From the NCBI RefSeq assembly GCF_048270095.1, contig NZ_JBLWTL010000001.1:248001-312000 (forward strand): a stretch of 64,000 nucleotides of DNA, given 5' to 3'. Of this stretch, positions 53,361 to 61,578 are shown piece by piece. Below the pieces are notes generated by a model. The model was not told the origin of the DNA. It saw only the letters and a list, made by a program, of their open reading frames with translations, and made no database searches. This stretch comes from Maricaulis sp048270095 (GTDB lineage Bacteria > Pseudomonadota > Alphaproteobacteria > Caulobacterales > Maricaulaceae). Every line of letters starts with the position of its first letter. The stretch's first letter is position 1. The position numbers were made by a program, and so were the translations under genes.

Positions 53361-53372
53361 CATGCGCCATTG

Positions 53373-53783
53373 TCAGGCCGGTACGCGCTGCCGGAACAGG
53401 TTGGCGAACACCAGGCCGAGGCCGATACCGATCAGGTCGGCGGCAACGTCGGCGGCCGAGGCTGTGCGGCCGAAAATGGTCGCCCCCTGCACCAGTTCAA
53501 TGCCGATACCGTATGACAACAGCATGATCGCCGTGATCCAGCCGCGCCGGGGCCACCCCATGCGGGCCAGCATGGTGAGCACGAAGAAGGCCAGAAAATG
53601 TTCAATCTTGTCAGGGCCAAACAGTTCGGGCGGCGTTGGCAGGCCCGGTTGCAGCGCGAGATCCGTGATCAGCAATCCTGTGGTCACAAACAGCACACGG
53701 CCGGCCCAGCGCAGTCCCGCATCTGGACGCGCGGCTTCACTGTTTCTAGGGTCGCCGGAATTATTTCGGGACTGATGATCCAT
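53373..53783 (-). CDS. VanZ-family membrane protein
   Basis: 136 residues from ATG 53783. Three to four hydrophobic segments; the family marks are FGPDKIEHFLAFFVLTML, YGIGIELVQGATIFGRTASAADVAADLIGIGLG (the conserved KxxHxxxF and E-x-x-Q ... R-x-x-x-x-D-x-x-A-N/D patterns). VanZ proteins are of uncertain function (teicoplanin resistance in enterococci). Its start codon shares bases with the divergent bioB start, so either start may be used differently in vivo. Confidence 0.83.
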   Translation of the reverse strand: MDHQSRNNSGDPRNSEAARPDAGLRWAGRVLFVTTGLLITDLALQPGLPTPPELFGPDKIEHFLAFFVLTMLARMGWPRRGWITAIMLLSYGIGIELVQGATIFGRTASAADVAADLIGIGLGLVFANLFRQRVPA

Positions 53784-54774
53784 GACCACATTACTCAATG
53801 ATATCGACCGCCTCTTGCAAGCCCGTTCTGACTGGACGCGTGCGGAAGCTGCGGAAATCTACCGCGCCCCGTTCAACGACCTGGTCTTCGCAGCCCAGTC
53901 TGTGCACAGACGGTGCCATGCCGCCAACCAGGTCCAGACCAGTCAACTCCTGTCGATCAAGACGGGCGGTTGCGCCGAGGATTGTGGTTATTGCAGCCAG
54001 TCGGCGCATTTCGACACCGGCCTGAGCGCGTCCAAGCTGATGCCGCTCGACGAGGTGCTGGTCGCCGCCGAACGGGCCAAGGCCGGTGGCGCGACGCGTT
54101 TCTGCATGGGCGCTGCCTGGCGCTCGCTGAAGCCGCGCGACGAGGAGAAAGTTTGCGCCATGATCTCCGGCGTCAAGGCGATGGGCATGGAGACCTGCGT
54201 CACGCTCGGCATGCTTGATGATGGCCAGGCCGAGAAACTGCGCGATGCGGGGCTGGATTATTATAATCACAATCTCGATACGGCGCCGGAAGATTACGGC
54301 CGTGTGATCTCGACGCGGACCTATCAGGACCGGCTCGACACGCTGGCCCAGGTCCGCGGCGCCGGCATTCATGTCTGCACCGGCGGCATTGTCGGCATGG
54401 GCGAGAGCGAGGATGCGCGCATCGGCCTTCTGACCGAGCTGGCGATCATGTCGCCGCAGCCGGAAAGCGTGCCGATCAATCACCTGGTCGCTGTGCCGGG
54501 CACGCCGCTGGGTGACAGCAAACCGCTCGACGGCATCGATTTCGTGCGCACCATCGCGACGGCTCGCATCATGATGCCGAAATCCTTCGTGCGGCTCTCG
54601 GCCGGGCGTGAGGAAATGAGCCGCGAACTGCACGCGCTCTGTTTTCTGGCCGGGGCCAATTCAATCTTTGTCGGCGAGGAATTGCTGACCACGCCCAATC
54701 CGGACCAGCATGATGACATGGCGATGTTCAAGGCGCTCGGTTTGCAGGCCTCGACCTTGCCGGCAGCGGAGTAA
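53782..54774 (+). CDS. bioB: biotin synthase
   Basis: 330 residues. Radical-SAM cluster Cys64-x3-Cys68-x2-Cys71 (GGCAEDCGYCSQ), then FCMGAAWR, the YYNHNLDTAPEDY motif and the C-terminal GANSIFVGEELLTTPN. It inserts sulfur into dethiobiotin. No other bio gene lies beside it. The start overlaps the divergent vanZ start at CATG; its stop abuts the stop of the convergent 90-residue gene. Confidence 0.96.
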   Translation: MTTLLNDIDRLLQARSDWTRAEAAEIYRAPFNDLVFAAQSVHRRCHAANQVQTSQLLSIKTGGCAEDCGYCSQSAHFDTGLSASKLMPLDEVLVAAERAKAGGATRFCMGAAWRSLKPRDEEKVCAMISGVKAMGMETCVTLGMLDDGQAEKLRDAGLDYYNHNLDTAPEDYGRVISTRTYQDRLDTLAQVRGAGIHVCTGGIVGMGESEDARIGLLTELAIMSPQPESVPINHLVAVPGTPLGDSKPLDGIDFVRTIATARIMMPKSFVRLSAGREEMSRELHALCFLAGANSIFVGEELLTTPNPDQHDDMAMFKALGLQASTLPAAE

Positions 54775-55047
54775 TCAGCCTTCGCCAATGCGTGGCGGGC
54801 CGCCCTTCATCGTCTGCGAAGGCCCGAAGGCGCGGTCGAGCAGGGCGGTGGAGTCCATGGCCAGTTCGATCGCATCGGACACATGCTGGAGGATGGCCAT
54901 GTTGTTGGCCATCACTTCCAGCGCTTCAGGTCGCAGATCGCTGGAGATCTTGGTGCAGCGCGTCAGGATGTCAGCGCGCAGCTCAATCAGGATATCCTCC
55001 AGTTTTCGCCCGTCAGGATTGTCCTCGGATACCAGAAAATGGGTCAT
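54775..55047 (-). CDS. hypothetical alpha-helical protein
   Basis: 90 residues, soluble, mostly helical: KLEDILIELRADILTRCTKISSDLRPEALEVMANNMAILQHVSDAIELAMDSTALLDRAFGPS. No signal peptide or membrane segment, and no family recognised. The Pro-rich tail ends at a stop exactly adjacent to the bioB stop, without spacer. Divergent from phhB. Confidence 0.6.
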   Translation of the reverse strand: MTHFLVSEDNPDGRKLEDILIELRADILTRCTKISSDLRPEALEVMANNMAILQHVSDAIELAMDSTALLDRAFGPSQTMKGGPPRIGEG

Positions 55048-55145
55048 GCCCTTGCTCCATGCATCGGTTTGACCGGTAATATGCTCGCAAGAGAGTTAAA
55101 TTTCGCCTCACGCGCGATTGCGCCGCCAATTGATGGAGCCAGGCA

Positions 55146-55442
55146 ATGACGACACCGACCACGGGCCAGAGTGTAGGCGCCGCCGCAGCAGCAGCGCAGC
55201 TGGAAGGCTGGGCGCCCGCCGAGGGCAAGGATGCGATCCACAAATCCTACCGCTTCGCCGATTTCAACGAAGCCTGGGGCTTCATGGCCCGTGTGGCGAT
55301 CCGCGCCGAGGTGATGAATCACCATCCCGAATGGTTCAATGTCTGGAACCGGGTCGATGTGACCTTGACCACTCATGATGCCGGCGGCGTCACGACGCTC
55401 GACCTGGAACTGGCGCGTTTCATGGATTCGATCGCCGGTTGA
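55146..55442 (+). CDS. phhB: pterin-4a-carbinolamine dehydratase
   Basis: 98 residues. The conserved EVMNHHPEWFNVWNRVDVTLTTHDAGG carries the two active-site histidines (HHPEW) and the trailing T-H. It dehydrates 4a-hydroxytetrahydrobiopterin after aromatic amino-acid hydroxylation; some homologues act as transcription cofactors (DCoH). Usual partner phhA is not in this window. Confidence 0.93.
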   Translation: MTTPTTGQSVGAAAAAAQLEGWAPAEGKDAIHKSYRFADFNEAWGFMARVAIRAEVMNHHPEWFNVWNRVDVTLTTHDAGGVTTLDLELARFMDSIAG

Positions 55443-55497
55443 TCGCAAATCCCGGGTGTGCCCCCGTGCTGGCGGCATGTTCAATGATTGAGACGCC

Positions 55498-55974
55498 TCA
55501 ATCGGAATTGACGATGACCATGCCGATCAGCACGCGGGCCTCATCCGTGCCCAGCGTCATATTGGTAGCGTCTTGCAAGAGCTGCGCGATCCGGTCCGCA
55601 TCGGGCACGGCGCCATAGCGGTAATTGACGCCGGTATAGACGCTCAACGCCGTGACATACGCATTGCGTAACCGGGGCATGGCCTGCTCGATCTGGCGGC
55701 GAAGACGGGCGTCCTCCACGTCGAGCCCTGCCTCGATCTGAAGATTGCCGCGGGCGCGATAATTGGCCTGTACCGTTGCCATCAGGGGCGGCAAGGGCAG
55801 GTAAGTGTCCGACGACGTCAGGCTGCGATGCCGGCTGTCCTCGGCCGGCGCGGCATCACCACCCCCGCCGCCGCCACTTTTCGCAAGCGCCATCTCGCCG
55901 GGGGCCAGCATCAGGCCGAGTGCCAGGCCGAAGGTCAGCACGGATCGTATCGGAAGTGCGGTTGAATGTTTCAT
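55498..55974 (-). CDS. exported Gly-rich hypothetical protein
   Basis: 158 residues: signal peptide ending EMALAKS (about 31), a Gly-rich SGGGGGGDAAP linker, then a domain with YLPLPPLMATVQANYRARGNLQIEAGLDVEDARLRRQIEQAMPRLRNAYVTALSVYTG. The last part resembles FliL-like or Tad-associated periplasmic proteins (a beta strand then RRxIEQAMPRLRN helix). I do not assign a function. Confidence 0.65.
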   Translation of the reverse strand: MKHSTALPIRSVLTFGLALGLMLAPGEMALAKSGGGGGGDAAPAEDSRHRSLTSSDTYLPLPPLMATVQANYRARGNLQIEAGLDVEDARLRRQIEQAMPRLRNAYVTALSVYTGVNYRYGAVPDADRIAQLLQDATNMTLGTDEARVLIGMVIVNSD

Positions 55975-56255
55975 GCCTGCACCCTAGCGCAAGACCGGTA
56001 AAAGAAGGGTTCGCGCATGGCTCATCGGTGCCGGCGAGTCCCGCTTGCCGAAAAAAGAGGCCCGAAACTATTCAATATTTTGCGCGCCCCGTGATCGCCG
56101 TCATGGGCAGGGCAGGATGTTTTATGTTGCTGTGTGGCTCGAGCCTGTTGCGCGAACCCTTGGGGCGCGGAGCGACGGCCCGCCGACAGCCCCGCTCGCG
56201 TGGGAGGCTTGACGAATCGCGGCCCCGAGGGCCTGCCGGATGGAGTGCAAGGCCC

Positions 56256-56675
56256 ATGAAGCGCATCCTGCTGGTTGAAGATCATGAGGCAGATTCCGCC
56301 GCGATCAAGGCCGCCTTCAAGCGGTTTTCGCTCGATGTCCAGCTTGAGCACGCCCGCTCGACACAGCTGGCATGGGAGATGATGCAATGCTGGGCCATTG
56401 CGCCGGGCGGCCGGCGGCCGGCCTGCATTCTTCTGGGGCAATTGGCCGGCCCGCACGACGGTGTCTGGCTATTGGAACGGATGCAGGAAGACCGGCGGTT
56501 TCGTCAATTGCCGGTAATCGCACTCTCACGCGAAGCCGGCATGTCGGACCGTGCGCGCAGCTTCTCCAATGTGGTCGGCGCCATGGAGCGACCCGCCGAT
56601 GAGCTGGCCTGGCGCCGCGTCATCAGCTCGGTGGCCCGCATCAGCCAGGCCCTGCCCGATCTGGCGGGCGCCTAG
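56256..56675 (+). CDS. receiver-only response regulator with degenerate phosphorylation site
   Basis: 139 residues from ATG 56256. The start ILLVEDHEADSAAIKAAFKRF carries the acidic pair (Glu8, Asp9), but the phospho-acceptor position in ACILLGQLAGPHDG is Gly61 instead of Asp, and the conserved Lys before Pro is Arg112 (MERPAD). It should not be phosphorylated normally. It may act as a constitutive or ligand-binding pseudo-receiver. Single gene, no output domain, just upstream of the tRNA-Ala repeats. Confidence 0.75.
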   Translation: MKRILLVEDHEADSAAIKAAFKRFSLDVQLEHARSTQLAWEMMQCWAIAPGGRRPACILLGQLAGPHDGVWLLERMQEDRRFRQLPVIALSREAGMSDRARSFSNVVGAMERPADELAWRRVISSVARISQALPDLAGA

Positions 56676-56691
56676 GTCTTGCCGTTACGCA

Positions 56692-56835
56692 TGCCTGGCC
56701 GAAGCTCGCGCAGCGAGCGCCAAGCCAGGTGGAGTATTTGGATACGGGGGTGTCCGCCTTCGCCAAGGCTGCGGCGGGACATCCTTCGCCCGGAAGAGCG
56801 TTGGGCCTGCCTGGCCGAAGCTCGCGCAGCGAGCG
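56692..56835. repeat. 28-bp direct repeats in the 3' flank of tRNA-Ala
   Basis: A 28-nt unit (beginning tgcctggccgaagctcg) occurs exactly at 56692-56719 and 56808-56835, with a GC-rich palindromic core (gctcgcgcagcgagc). The stretch between them (gtccgccttcgccaaggctgcggcgggac) resembles the 3' flank of tRNA-Thr. This 165-bp tract after the response regulator has no gene. Confidence 0.75.
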
Positions 56836-56840
56836 AAGGA

Positions 56841-56916
<76 letters not shown>

Positions 56917-57029
56917 GTGTCGAGGAGGCAAGTACGAGCGCGGATCGGCAGTGTCAAGCACTGGCTTCTGGACGCGAGGAAGCGACGCGGTTACATAGCC
57001 AATCATCTTTTGTCGCTCAGGATTTTGCT

Positions 57030-57341
57030 ATGCCGCTCGAACTCTCATTTGGTCAGGCCCTGGTGGTGTATTTCCTCAATCCGATCCTCGGGCTGTTGTG
57101 GATCATCGTCATTGTGGGGGTCATCCTGAGCTGGCTGATCAGTTTCAACGTCGTCAATCCACACAATCAGTTTGTGGGTATGGTCTGGCGTTTGACCAAT
57201 AGTATTACCGAGCCTCTGCTCGGGCCGATCCGGAGCATTCTGCCCAATCTGGGCGGGATGGATTTCTCCCCGGTCGTGCTCTTGCTGCTGATTTCCTTCG
57301 CGCAGGGTTATCTCGTTCCGATGCTGATGCGAGTGCTTTGA
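57030..57341 (+). CDS. YggT-family membrane protein
   Basis: 103 residues: two hydrophobic stretches, about 8-36 (ALVVYFLNPILGLLWIIVIVGVILSWLI) and 75-100, separated by the conserved NPHNQFVGMVWRLTNSITEPLLGPIRSILP. The family is linked to osmotic or cell-division membrane functions, without a proven reaction. Its stop overlaps the TTG start of the DUF167 gene, the usual yggT-yggU pairing. Confidence 0.93.
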   Translation: MPLELSFGQALVVYFLNPILGLLWIIVIVGVILSWLISFNVVNPHNQFVGMVWRLTNSITEPLLGPIRSILPNLGGMDFSPVVLLLLISFAQGYLVPMLMRVL

Positions 57342-57664
57342 GCCCAGCCTGGATTGAGGATGAGTCGGGCCTGACCTTGCGCATTCGCCTCACCCCCAAT
57401 GCGTCCCGGGACGCCGTGGAGGGCGTGGCCGAGACGGCCGACGGGCTTTGCCATTTGGGCGTTCGCGTCAGGGCGGTGCCCGAGAAGGGGAAAGCCAACA
57501 AGGCATTGATAGCGGTTTTGTCGCAGTTTCTTGGTCTGCCGAAGCGCGATATCGAGGTGATCCGCGGCACGACCTCGCGGCTGAAAACGGTTCGGGTGAC
57601 GGCAGATGCCAAGGACCGGTCGCGCGTCACCGACCGATTGGGGGGAGTTGAAGATGGGTGCTGA
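57338..57664 (+). CDS. DUF167/YggU-family protein
   Basis: 108 residues from a TTG start overlapping the yggT stop; no ATG is available in frame. The DUF167 pattern is present: LRIRLTPNASRDAVEG, LGVRVRAVPEKGKANKALIAVLSQFLGLPKRDIEVIRGTTSRLKTVRV. Small soluble fold of unknown function. It overlaps folD by 11 nt, completing a yggT-yggU-folD operon. Confidence 0.9.
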   Translation: MSPAWIEDESGLTLRIRLTPNASRDAVEGVAETADGLCHLGVRVRAVPEKGKANKALIAVLSQFLGLPKRDIEVIRGTTSRLKTVRVTADAKDRSRVTDRLGGVEDGC

Positions 57665-58550
57665 GCTGATCGACGGCAAAGCTGTCGCGGCAGACATCGA
57701 TGCCCGGGCTGGCCAGGCCGGCGCGGAATTGTCGAAGGCCCTGGGCCGTGCGCCCTGTTTGGCTGTGGTGCTCATCGGCGACGATCCGGCCAGCGATGTC
57801 TATGTCCGCTCCAAGGTGAAGCGTACCGAAGCGGCGGGGATGACCTCGATCGAGATTCGCCGTCCGGCTGATGTCAGCCAGGCCGAAGTGGTCGAGATCG
57901 TCCGCGGTCTTAACAGCGATGCGGCGGTCGACGGCATTCTCGTGCAAATGCCCTTGCCGGATCATATCGATTCCAGCGCCGTCATCAGCGCCATCGATCC
58001 GGACAAGGATGTCGACGGACTGACCGAGGTCAGCGCCGGACGCCTGCTTCTGGGCAAGCCCGGATTGCGCCCGTGCACGCCCGCTGGTTGCGTCTTGCTG
58101 GCCGAGCGCGCGATGGGCTCATTGTCGGGCAAATCAGTGGTCGTGATCGGCCGCTCCATCCTGGTCGGAAAGCCCGCAGCCCTCCTCTTTCTCGAACAGA
58201 ATGCCACCGTCACCATCGCCCATTCGCGCACGCATGATCTTCCGGCGCTCACCCGGACCGCTGATATTGTGGTCGCCGCGGTGGGCCGGCCGCAAATGGT
58301 GCGCGGTGACTGGATCAAGCCGGGCGCTTGCGTGCTCGATGTCGGCATCAACCGGGTCGATGCCCCCGAGCGTGGCGAGGGCCGCACCCGCCTGGTGGGC
58401 GATGTCGCGTTTGATGAAGCGGTCGGCCATGCCGGCTGGATTACGCCGGTGCCCGGCGGAATCGGACCCATGACGATTGCCATGTTATTGCGCAATACAG
58501 TGCTGGCCGCCGCTGCGCGGGCCGGGCTTGAAAAACCGGCCGGTCTTTAA
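57654..58550 (+). CDS. folD: methylenetetrahydrofolate dehydrogenase/cyclohydrolase
   Basis: 298 residues from ATG 57654 after a GGGGGAG box. FolD motifs: VYVRSKVKRTEAAGM (catalytic Lys), VQMPLPDHID, PCTPAGCVLL, VVIGRSILVGKPAALLF and the C-terminal TPVPGGIGPMTIAMLL. It interconverts 5,10-methylene-THF and 10-formyl-THF with NADP. It is translationally coupled to the DUF167 gene upstream. Confidence 0.96.
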   Translation: MGAELIDGKAVAADIDARAGQAGAELSKALGRAPCLAVVLIGDDPASDVYVRSKVKRTEAAGMTSIEIRRPADVSQAEVVEIVRGLNSDAAVDGILVQMPLPDHIDSSAVISAIDPDKDVDGLTEVSAGRLLLGKPGLRPCTPAGCVLLAERAMGSLSGKSVVVIGRSILVGKPAALLFLEQNATVTIAHSRTHDLPALTRTADIVVAAVGRPQMVRGDWIKPGACVLDVGINRVDAPERGEGRTRLVGDVAFDEAVGHAGWITPVPGGIGPMTIAMLLRNTVLAAAARAGLEKPAGL

Positions 58551-58620
58551 TCTTGCCTCTTTCTGGTTTTTTAAACGGTTCAATAACGCCACTCGGCGAT
58601 ACTCGGCGGAAGGGAGTTTC

Positions 58621-59040
58621 ATGATGGCCAATCAGGCATTGCATGTTCTGCACGTAGAAGATGATTTCGCGGACGCGATGCTCGTGCAGCAGGCTGTCTG
58701 TGAAGCTGGTGATTTTGATATTTCCTTTGAGGTCGTGCGGACCTTGCGTGAGGCCAAATTGCGTATGCAGGCTGGCGGGTTCGACTTGATCCTGCTCGAT
58801 CTGCGCCTGCCCGATTCCGTGCACCCCACCGAGACACTTGAGGTGGCCCGCACGTCCGCCGGTGCGACGCCGCTGCTGGTGCTGTCGGGCTCCATGGCGG
58901 TTGACCGCGAGCATCTTGGCGAGGGAATCGCCAGTCTCGACAAGAATGCCAGCTTCAAGGTCGAGCGCGGCCGCAAGTCGGTCAATATCGCCCAGGTGAT
59001 CCGCAATGCGGTGGCGACGGAAGATTTCCTCAGCATCTGA
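58621..59040 (+). CDS. receiver-only response regulator (CheY-like)
   Basis: 139 residues from the first of two ATGs, after a GGAAGGGAG box. The acidic pocket (Glu13, Asp14, Asp15 in HVEDDFADAM), phospho-acceptor Asp60 (LILLDLRLPDS) and Lys108 (SLDKNA) are intact, so it should be phosphorylated. No output domain. The kinase partner is not adjacent. It is 70 bp after folD. Confidence 0.88.
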   Translation: MMANQALHVLHVEDDFADAMLVQQAVCEAGDFDISFEVVRTLREAKLRMQAGGFDLILLDLRLPDSVHPTETLEVARTSAGATPLLVLSGSMAVDREHLGEGIASLDKNASFKVERGRKSVNIAQVIRNAVATEDFLSI

Positions 59041-59128
59041 ACGCGACCGGCGCAGAAAACGCCCCGCGCGTCTTACAATCCTGCCGCGACCGGTCCTATA
59101 ATCGCCGCTCAACACGGCGAGGATCGAG

Positions 59129-59920
59129 ATGAGCAGCGCACACGAAATTGACTACAAGATTTGCGGCGAAGACATTCAATTCGTGGAAATCGAACTGGAT
59201 CCGGGCGAGACCGTCGTCGCGGAAGCCGGTGCCATGATGTACAAGTCGACCGGTATTGCGATGGAGTCGGTGTTCGGCGATGGCTCCCAGAAGAATAAGG
59301 GTTTCATGGGCGCACTGGCCGGCGCGGGCAAGCGCCTGCTGACCGGCGAGAGCCTGTTCATGACGGCCTTCACCCATCAGGGGCAGGGCAAGGCGCATGC
59401 GGCCTTCGCGGCACCCTTTCCCGGCACGATCATCGCGGTTCACCTGCCGGATGTTGATGGCGAGCTGATTTGCCAGAAAGACAGTTTTCTGGTCGCCGCC
59501 AAGGGCGTCTCGATCGGCATTGCCCTGCAGCGAAAAATCATGACCGGCCTGTTCGGCGGTGAAGGCTTCATCATGCAGCGCCTCGAGGGCGATGGCTGGT
59601 GCTTCATCCATGCCGGCGGCACCCTGGTCCAGCGCGAGCTGGCGGCCGGCGAGGAAATCCACATCGATACCGGCTGTGTTGTAGCCTATACCAAGACGGT
59701 CGAATTCGAGATCGAGCGGGCCGGCAATATCAAATCGATGATTTTCGGCGGTGAAGGCGTCTTCTTCGCCAAGCTCAAAGGGCCGGGCAAGGTCTGGATG
59801 CAATCCATGCCCTTCTCACGCCTGGCCGGACGCATCATGGCCAATCTGCCCGTCACCGGCTCCGGTCAGGGCGAGGGCTCGGTGCTGGGACCGCTTGGCA
59901 GTATCATTCGCGGCAATTGA
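59129..59920 (+). CDS. AIM24/TIGR00266-family protein
   Basis: 263 residues. The start HEIDYKICGEDIQFVEIELDPGETVVAEAGAMMYKSTGIAMES and repeated beta-strand pattern (GRLM-like FMGALAGAGKRLLTGESLFMTAFT) are the AIM24-like double beta-helix fold. Yeast Aim24 supports the mitochondrial MICOS complex; bacterial function is unknown. Single gene with ATG start and GAGG box. Confidence 0.88.
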   Translation: MSSAHEIDYKICGEDIQFVEIELDPGETVVAEAGAMMYKSTGIAMESVFGDGSQKNKGFMGALAGAGKRLLTGESLFMTAFTHQGQGKAHAAFAAPFPGTIIAVHLPDVDGELICQKDSFLVAAKGVSIGIALQRKIMTGLFGGEGFIMQRLEGDGWCFIHAGGTLVQRELAAGEEIHIDTGCVVAYTKTVEFEIERAGNIKSMIFGGEGVFFAKLKGPGKVWMQSMPFSRLAGRIMANLPVTGSGQGEGSVLGPLGSIIRGN

Positions 59921-59981
59921 GCAATCGCCGTTTCGGGCGCGGCCTTGCGAGGCCGGTCCTTCGCAGTACGAAAGCAGGACA

Positions 59982-60290
59982 ATGAAGCACGAAGACTTGC
60001 CAGGCGCGCAACAGGATGCGCTCGACGCCGCCACATTCCGCCGCCTGCTGGCGCATCTTGATGCACACAAGGACGTCCAGAATATCGATCTGATGATCCT
60101 GGCAGACTTCTGCCGAAACTGCCTGGGCAAATGGTATGACGCTGCCGCGAAGGAGCAAGGCGTGGCGCTTGCCCCCGAAGCGGCCCGCGAACGAATTTAC
60201 GGCATGGCCTATGCCGACTGGAAGCGCGATTTTCAAACGGCCGCGACGCCGGAACAGCTGGCGGCGCTTGAGGCGCGGCACAAGCACTGA
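59982..60290 (+). CDS. DUF1244-family small protein
   Basis: 102 residues. The family core ADFCRNCLGKWYDAAAKEQG with two Cys is at about 43-62, followed by AARERIYGMAYADWKRDFQ. This compact helical family is found in proteobacteria; a zinc or redox role has been suggested from structures of homologues but is not established. It lies 61 bp after the AIM24-like gene, likely co-transcribed. Confidence 0.85.
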   Translation: MKHEDLPGAQQDALDAATFRRLLAHLDAHKDVQNIDLMILADFCRNCLGKWYDAAAKEQGVALAPEAARERIYGMAYADWKRDFQTAATPEQLAALEARHKH

Positions 60291-60396
60291 GGGCTGTTCT
60301 GAAACGCGCGACACCGCATATTCTACGCCCCAAGCGGGTGATAATTCCGCGGCGGTGAGAGTGGGGCCAATCACTGTCCGGGGCCGGAACCGGCAT

Positions 60397-60606
60397 TCTG
60401 CCAGTCTGTCACTGGATCGCTATTGTTTTGTTCAGGCAGTATTTTTCCGATTCCTGCCCTGTCACTGAACCTGTCACCCTGTCACCCCGCCTGCCACTGA
60501 CGAAGCGGTGCGCGCGCCCGCCTCAAGGCGCGAAACTCATATTGGACCGACAATGTCAAAGAGCGGGTTTGCCGGATTATAGGCGCGTCGGGACGGGCGT
60601 GGATAA
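60397..60606 (+). repeat. dispersed non-coding element, copy B
   Basis: The left block (60397-60411) and the right 19-nt block (60547-60565) match copy A exactly; CTGTCA occurs four more times between. After the right block both copies read gccgg-attata, then GC palindromes, ending ggataag. The gap 60291-60757 holds this element and the tRNA-Thr 3' flank, and no gene I can support. Confidence 0.65.
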
Positions 60607-60757
60607 GGCGGCGGTCCGGGGGCGTGGCCGGACGCCCTGATGAGCGGCCGTCGCAGCCCTCCTACGCCAAGGCTTCGGACGGCACCTCTTCGCCCACTCG
60701 CTGCGCTCGTATGCGCGCTGCGGGTGGCTTGCCACCCGAAGCCCGCAGGGCGAAGGG

Positions 60758-60833
<76 letters not shown>

Positions 60834-60936
60834 TTACCCGTGGGCTCCCGGCCAGTTATCTGGCGAGAGGCGGCGGAAACTAGCTTTGAACGGGCAAGCG
60901 GGCAAGCCCCTGTGCAGTGGCGGGGTCAGGCCGGCA

Positions 60937-61578
60937 TCAGACCTTGTGCAGGGCCGCTTCCTGCAAGCCGATCCGGTCGACGACCGGCCTGGCCAGCGCT
61001 TCGAAATCGGGCGCACCCATATTCTCCACGACGAGATCGGCAGCCGCGCGCTGGGGCTCGACATGCAGCGCGTGCATTGGCCGCACGATGTCGTCGAATT
61101 GCTGTTTGACGAAGTCTTCGCTGCGGCCGCGCTCGGCGACATCGCGCTGGATGCGGCGGGCCAGCCGGGTCGTGTCGCAGGCGTCGACGAAAATGGTCAG
61201 GTCGAATTGCGCCGCCAGCTCCGGGCTCGCAAGCAGGTGCAGGCCTTCGACGATCATCACGCCAGCCGGCGTGCGCTCGACCGTCTGGCTCCGTCGGCAA
61301 TGGGTGGTGAAGTCATATTGCGGGGCCTCGACGGGCTGGCCTGCGCGCAGGGCGGCGAGATGGCTGGCCAGCAGGGCATGATCCTTGGCGGCGGGCTCGT
61401 CGAAATTGAAATCCGAGGCGACAAAACCGGGCTGATGGCCCGCATCGACATAATAATCGTCCTCGGGAATGACACAGGCATCATGGCTGGCGAAATGATC
61501 GGCGAGGGCGTGCGCCAGGCGGGTCTTGCCTGAGGCCGATCCGCCGACGACGGCCAGGAGGAAGGGCCTCCGGCTCAT
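60937..61578 (-). CDS. uridine-kinase-like P-loop kinase
   Basis: 213 residues. Walker A GGSASGKT at 12-19, the DDYYVD motif near 40 and the DEP..D segment fit the uridine kinase/phosphoribulokinase family; VMIVEGLHLL is the Walker-B-like block, with the RRIQRDVAERGR lid. It would phosphorylate a nucleoside such as uridine, but could be another small sugar or nucleoside kinase. Its ATG overlaps the hemY stop by 4 nt, so it is the last gene of a mic60-hemY-udk operon. Confidence 0.85.
   Translation of the reverse strand: MSRRPFLLAVVGGSASGKTRLAHALADHFASHDACVIPEDDYYVDAGHQPGFVASDFNFDEPAAKDHALLASHLAALRAGQPVEAPQYDFTTHCRRSQTVERTPAGVMIVEGLHLLASPELAAQFDLTIFVDACDTTRLARRIQRDVAERGRSEDFVKQQFDDIVRPMHALHVEPQRAAADLVVENMGAPDFEALARPVVDRIGLQEAALHKV

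Noticed and set aside
51711..53363. 550-codon minus-strand frame over the AGCS symporter
   Set aside because: Shadow frame, rich in His/Gln/Arg/Asp as expected opposite a hydrophobic membrane protein.
56692..56835. CRISPR-like repeats
   Set aside because: Only two 28-bp copies with an 88-bp interval, a strong internal palindrome and no cas genes; it is a tRNA-flank repeat.
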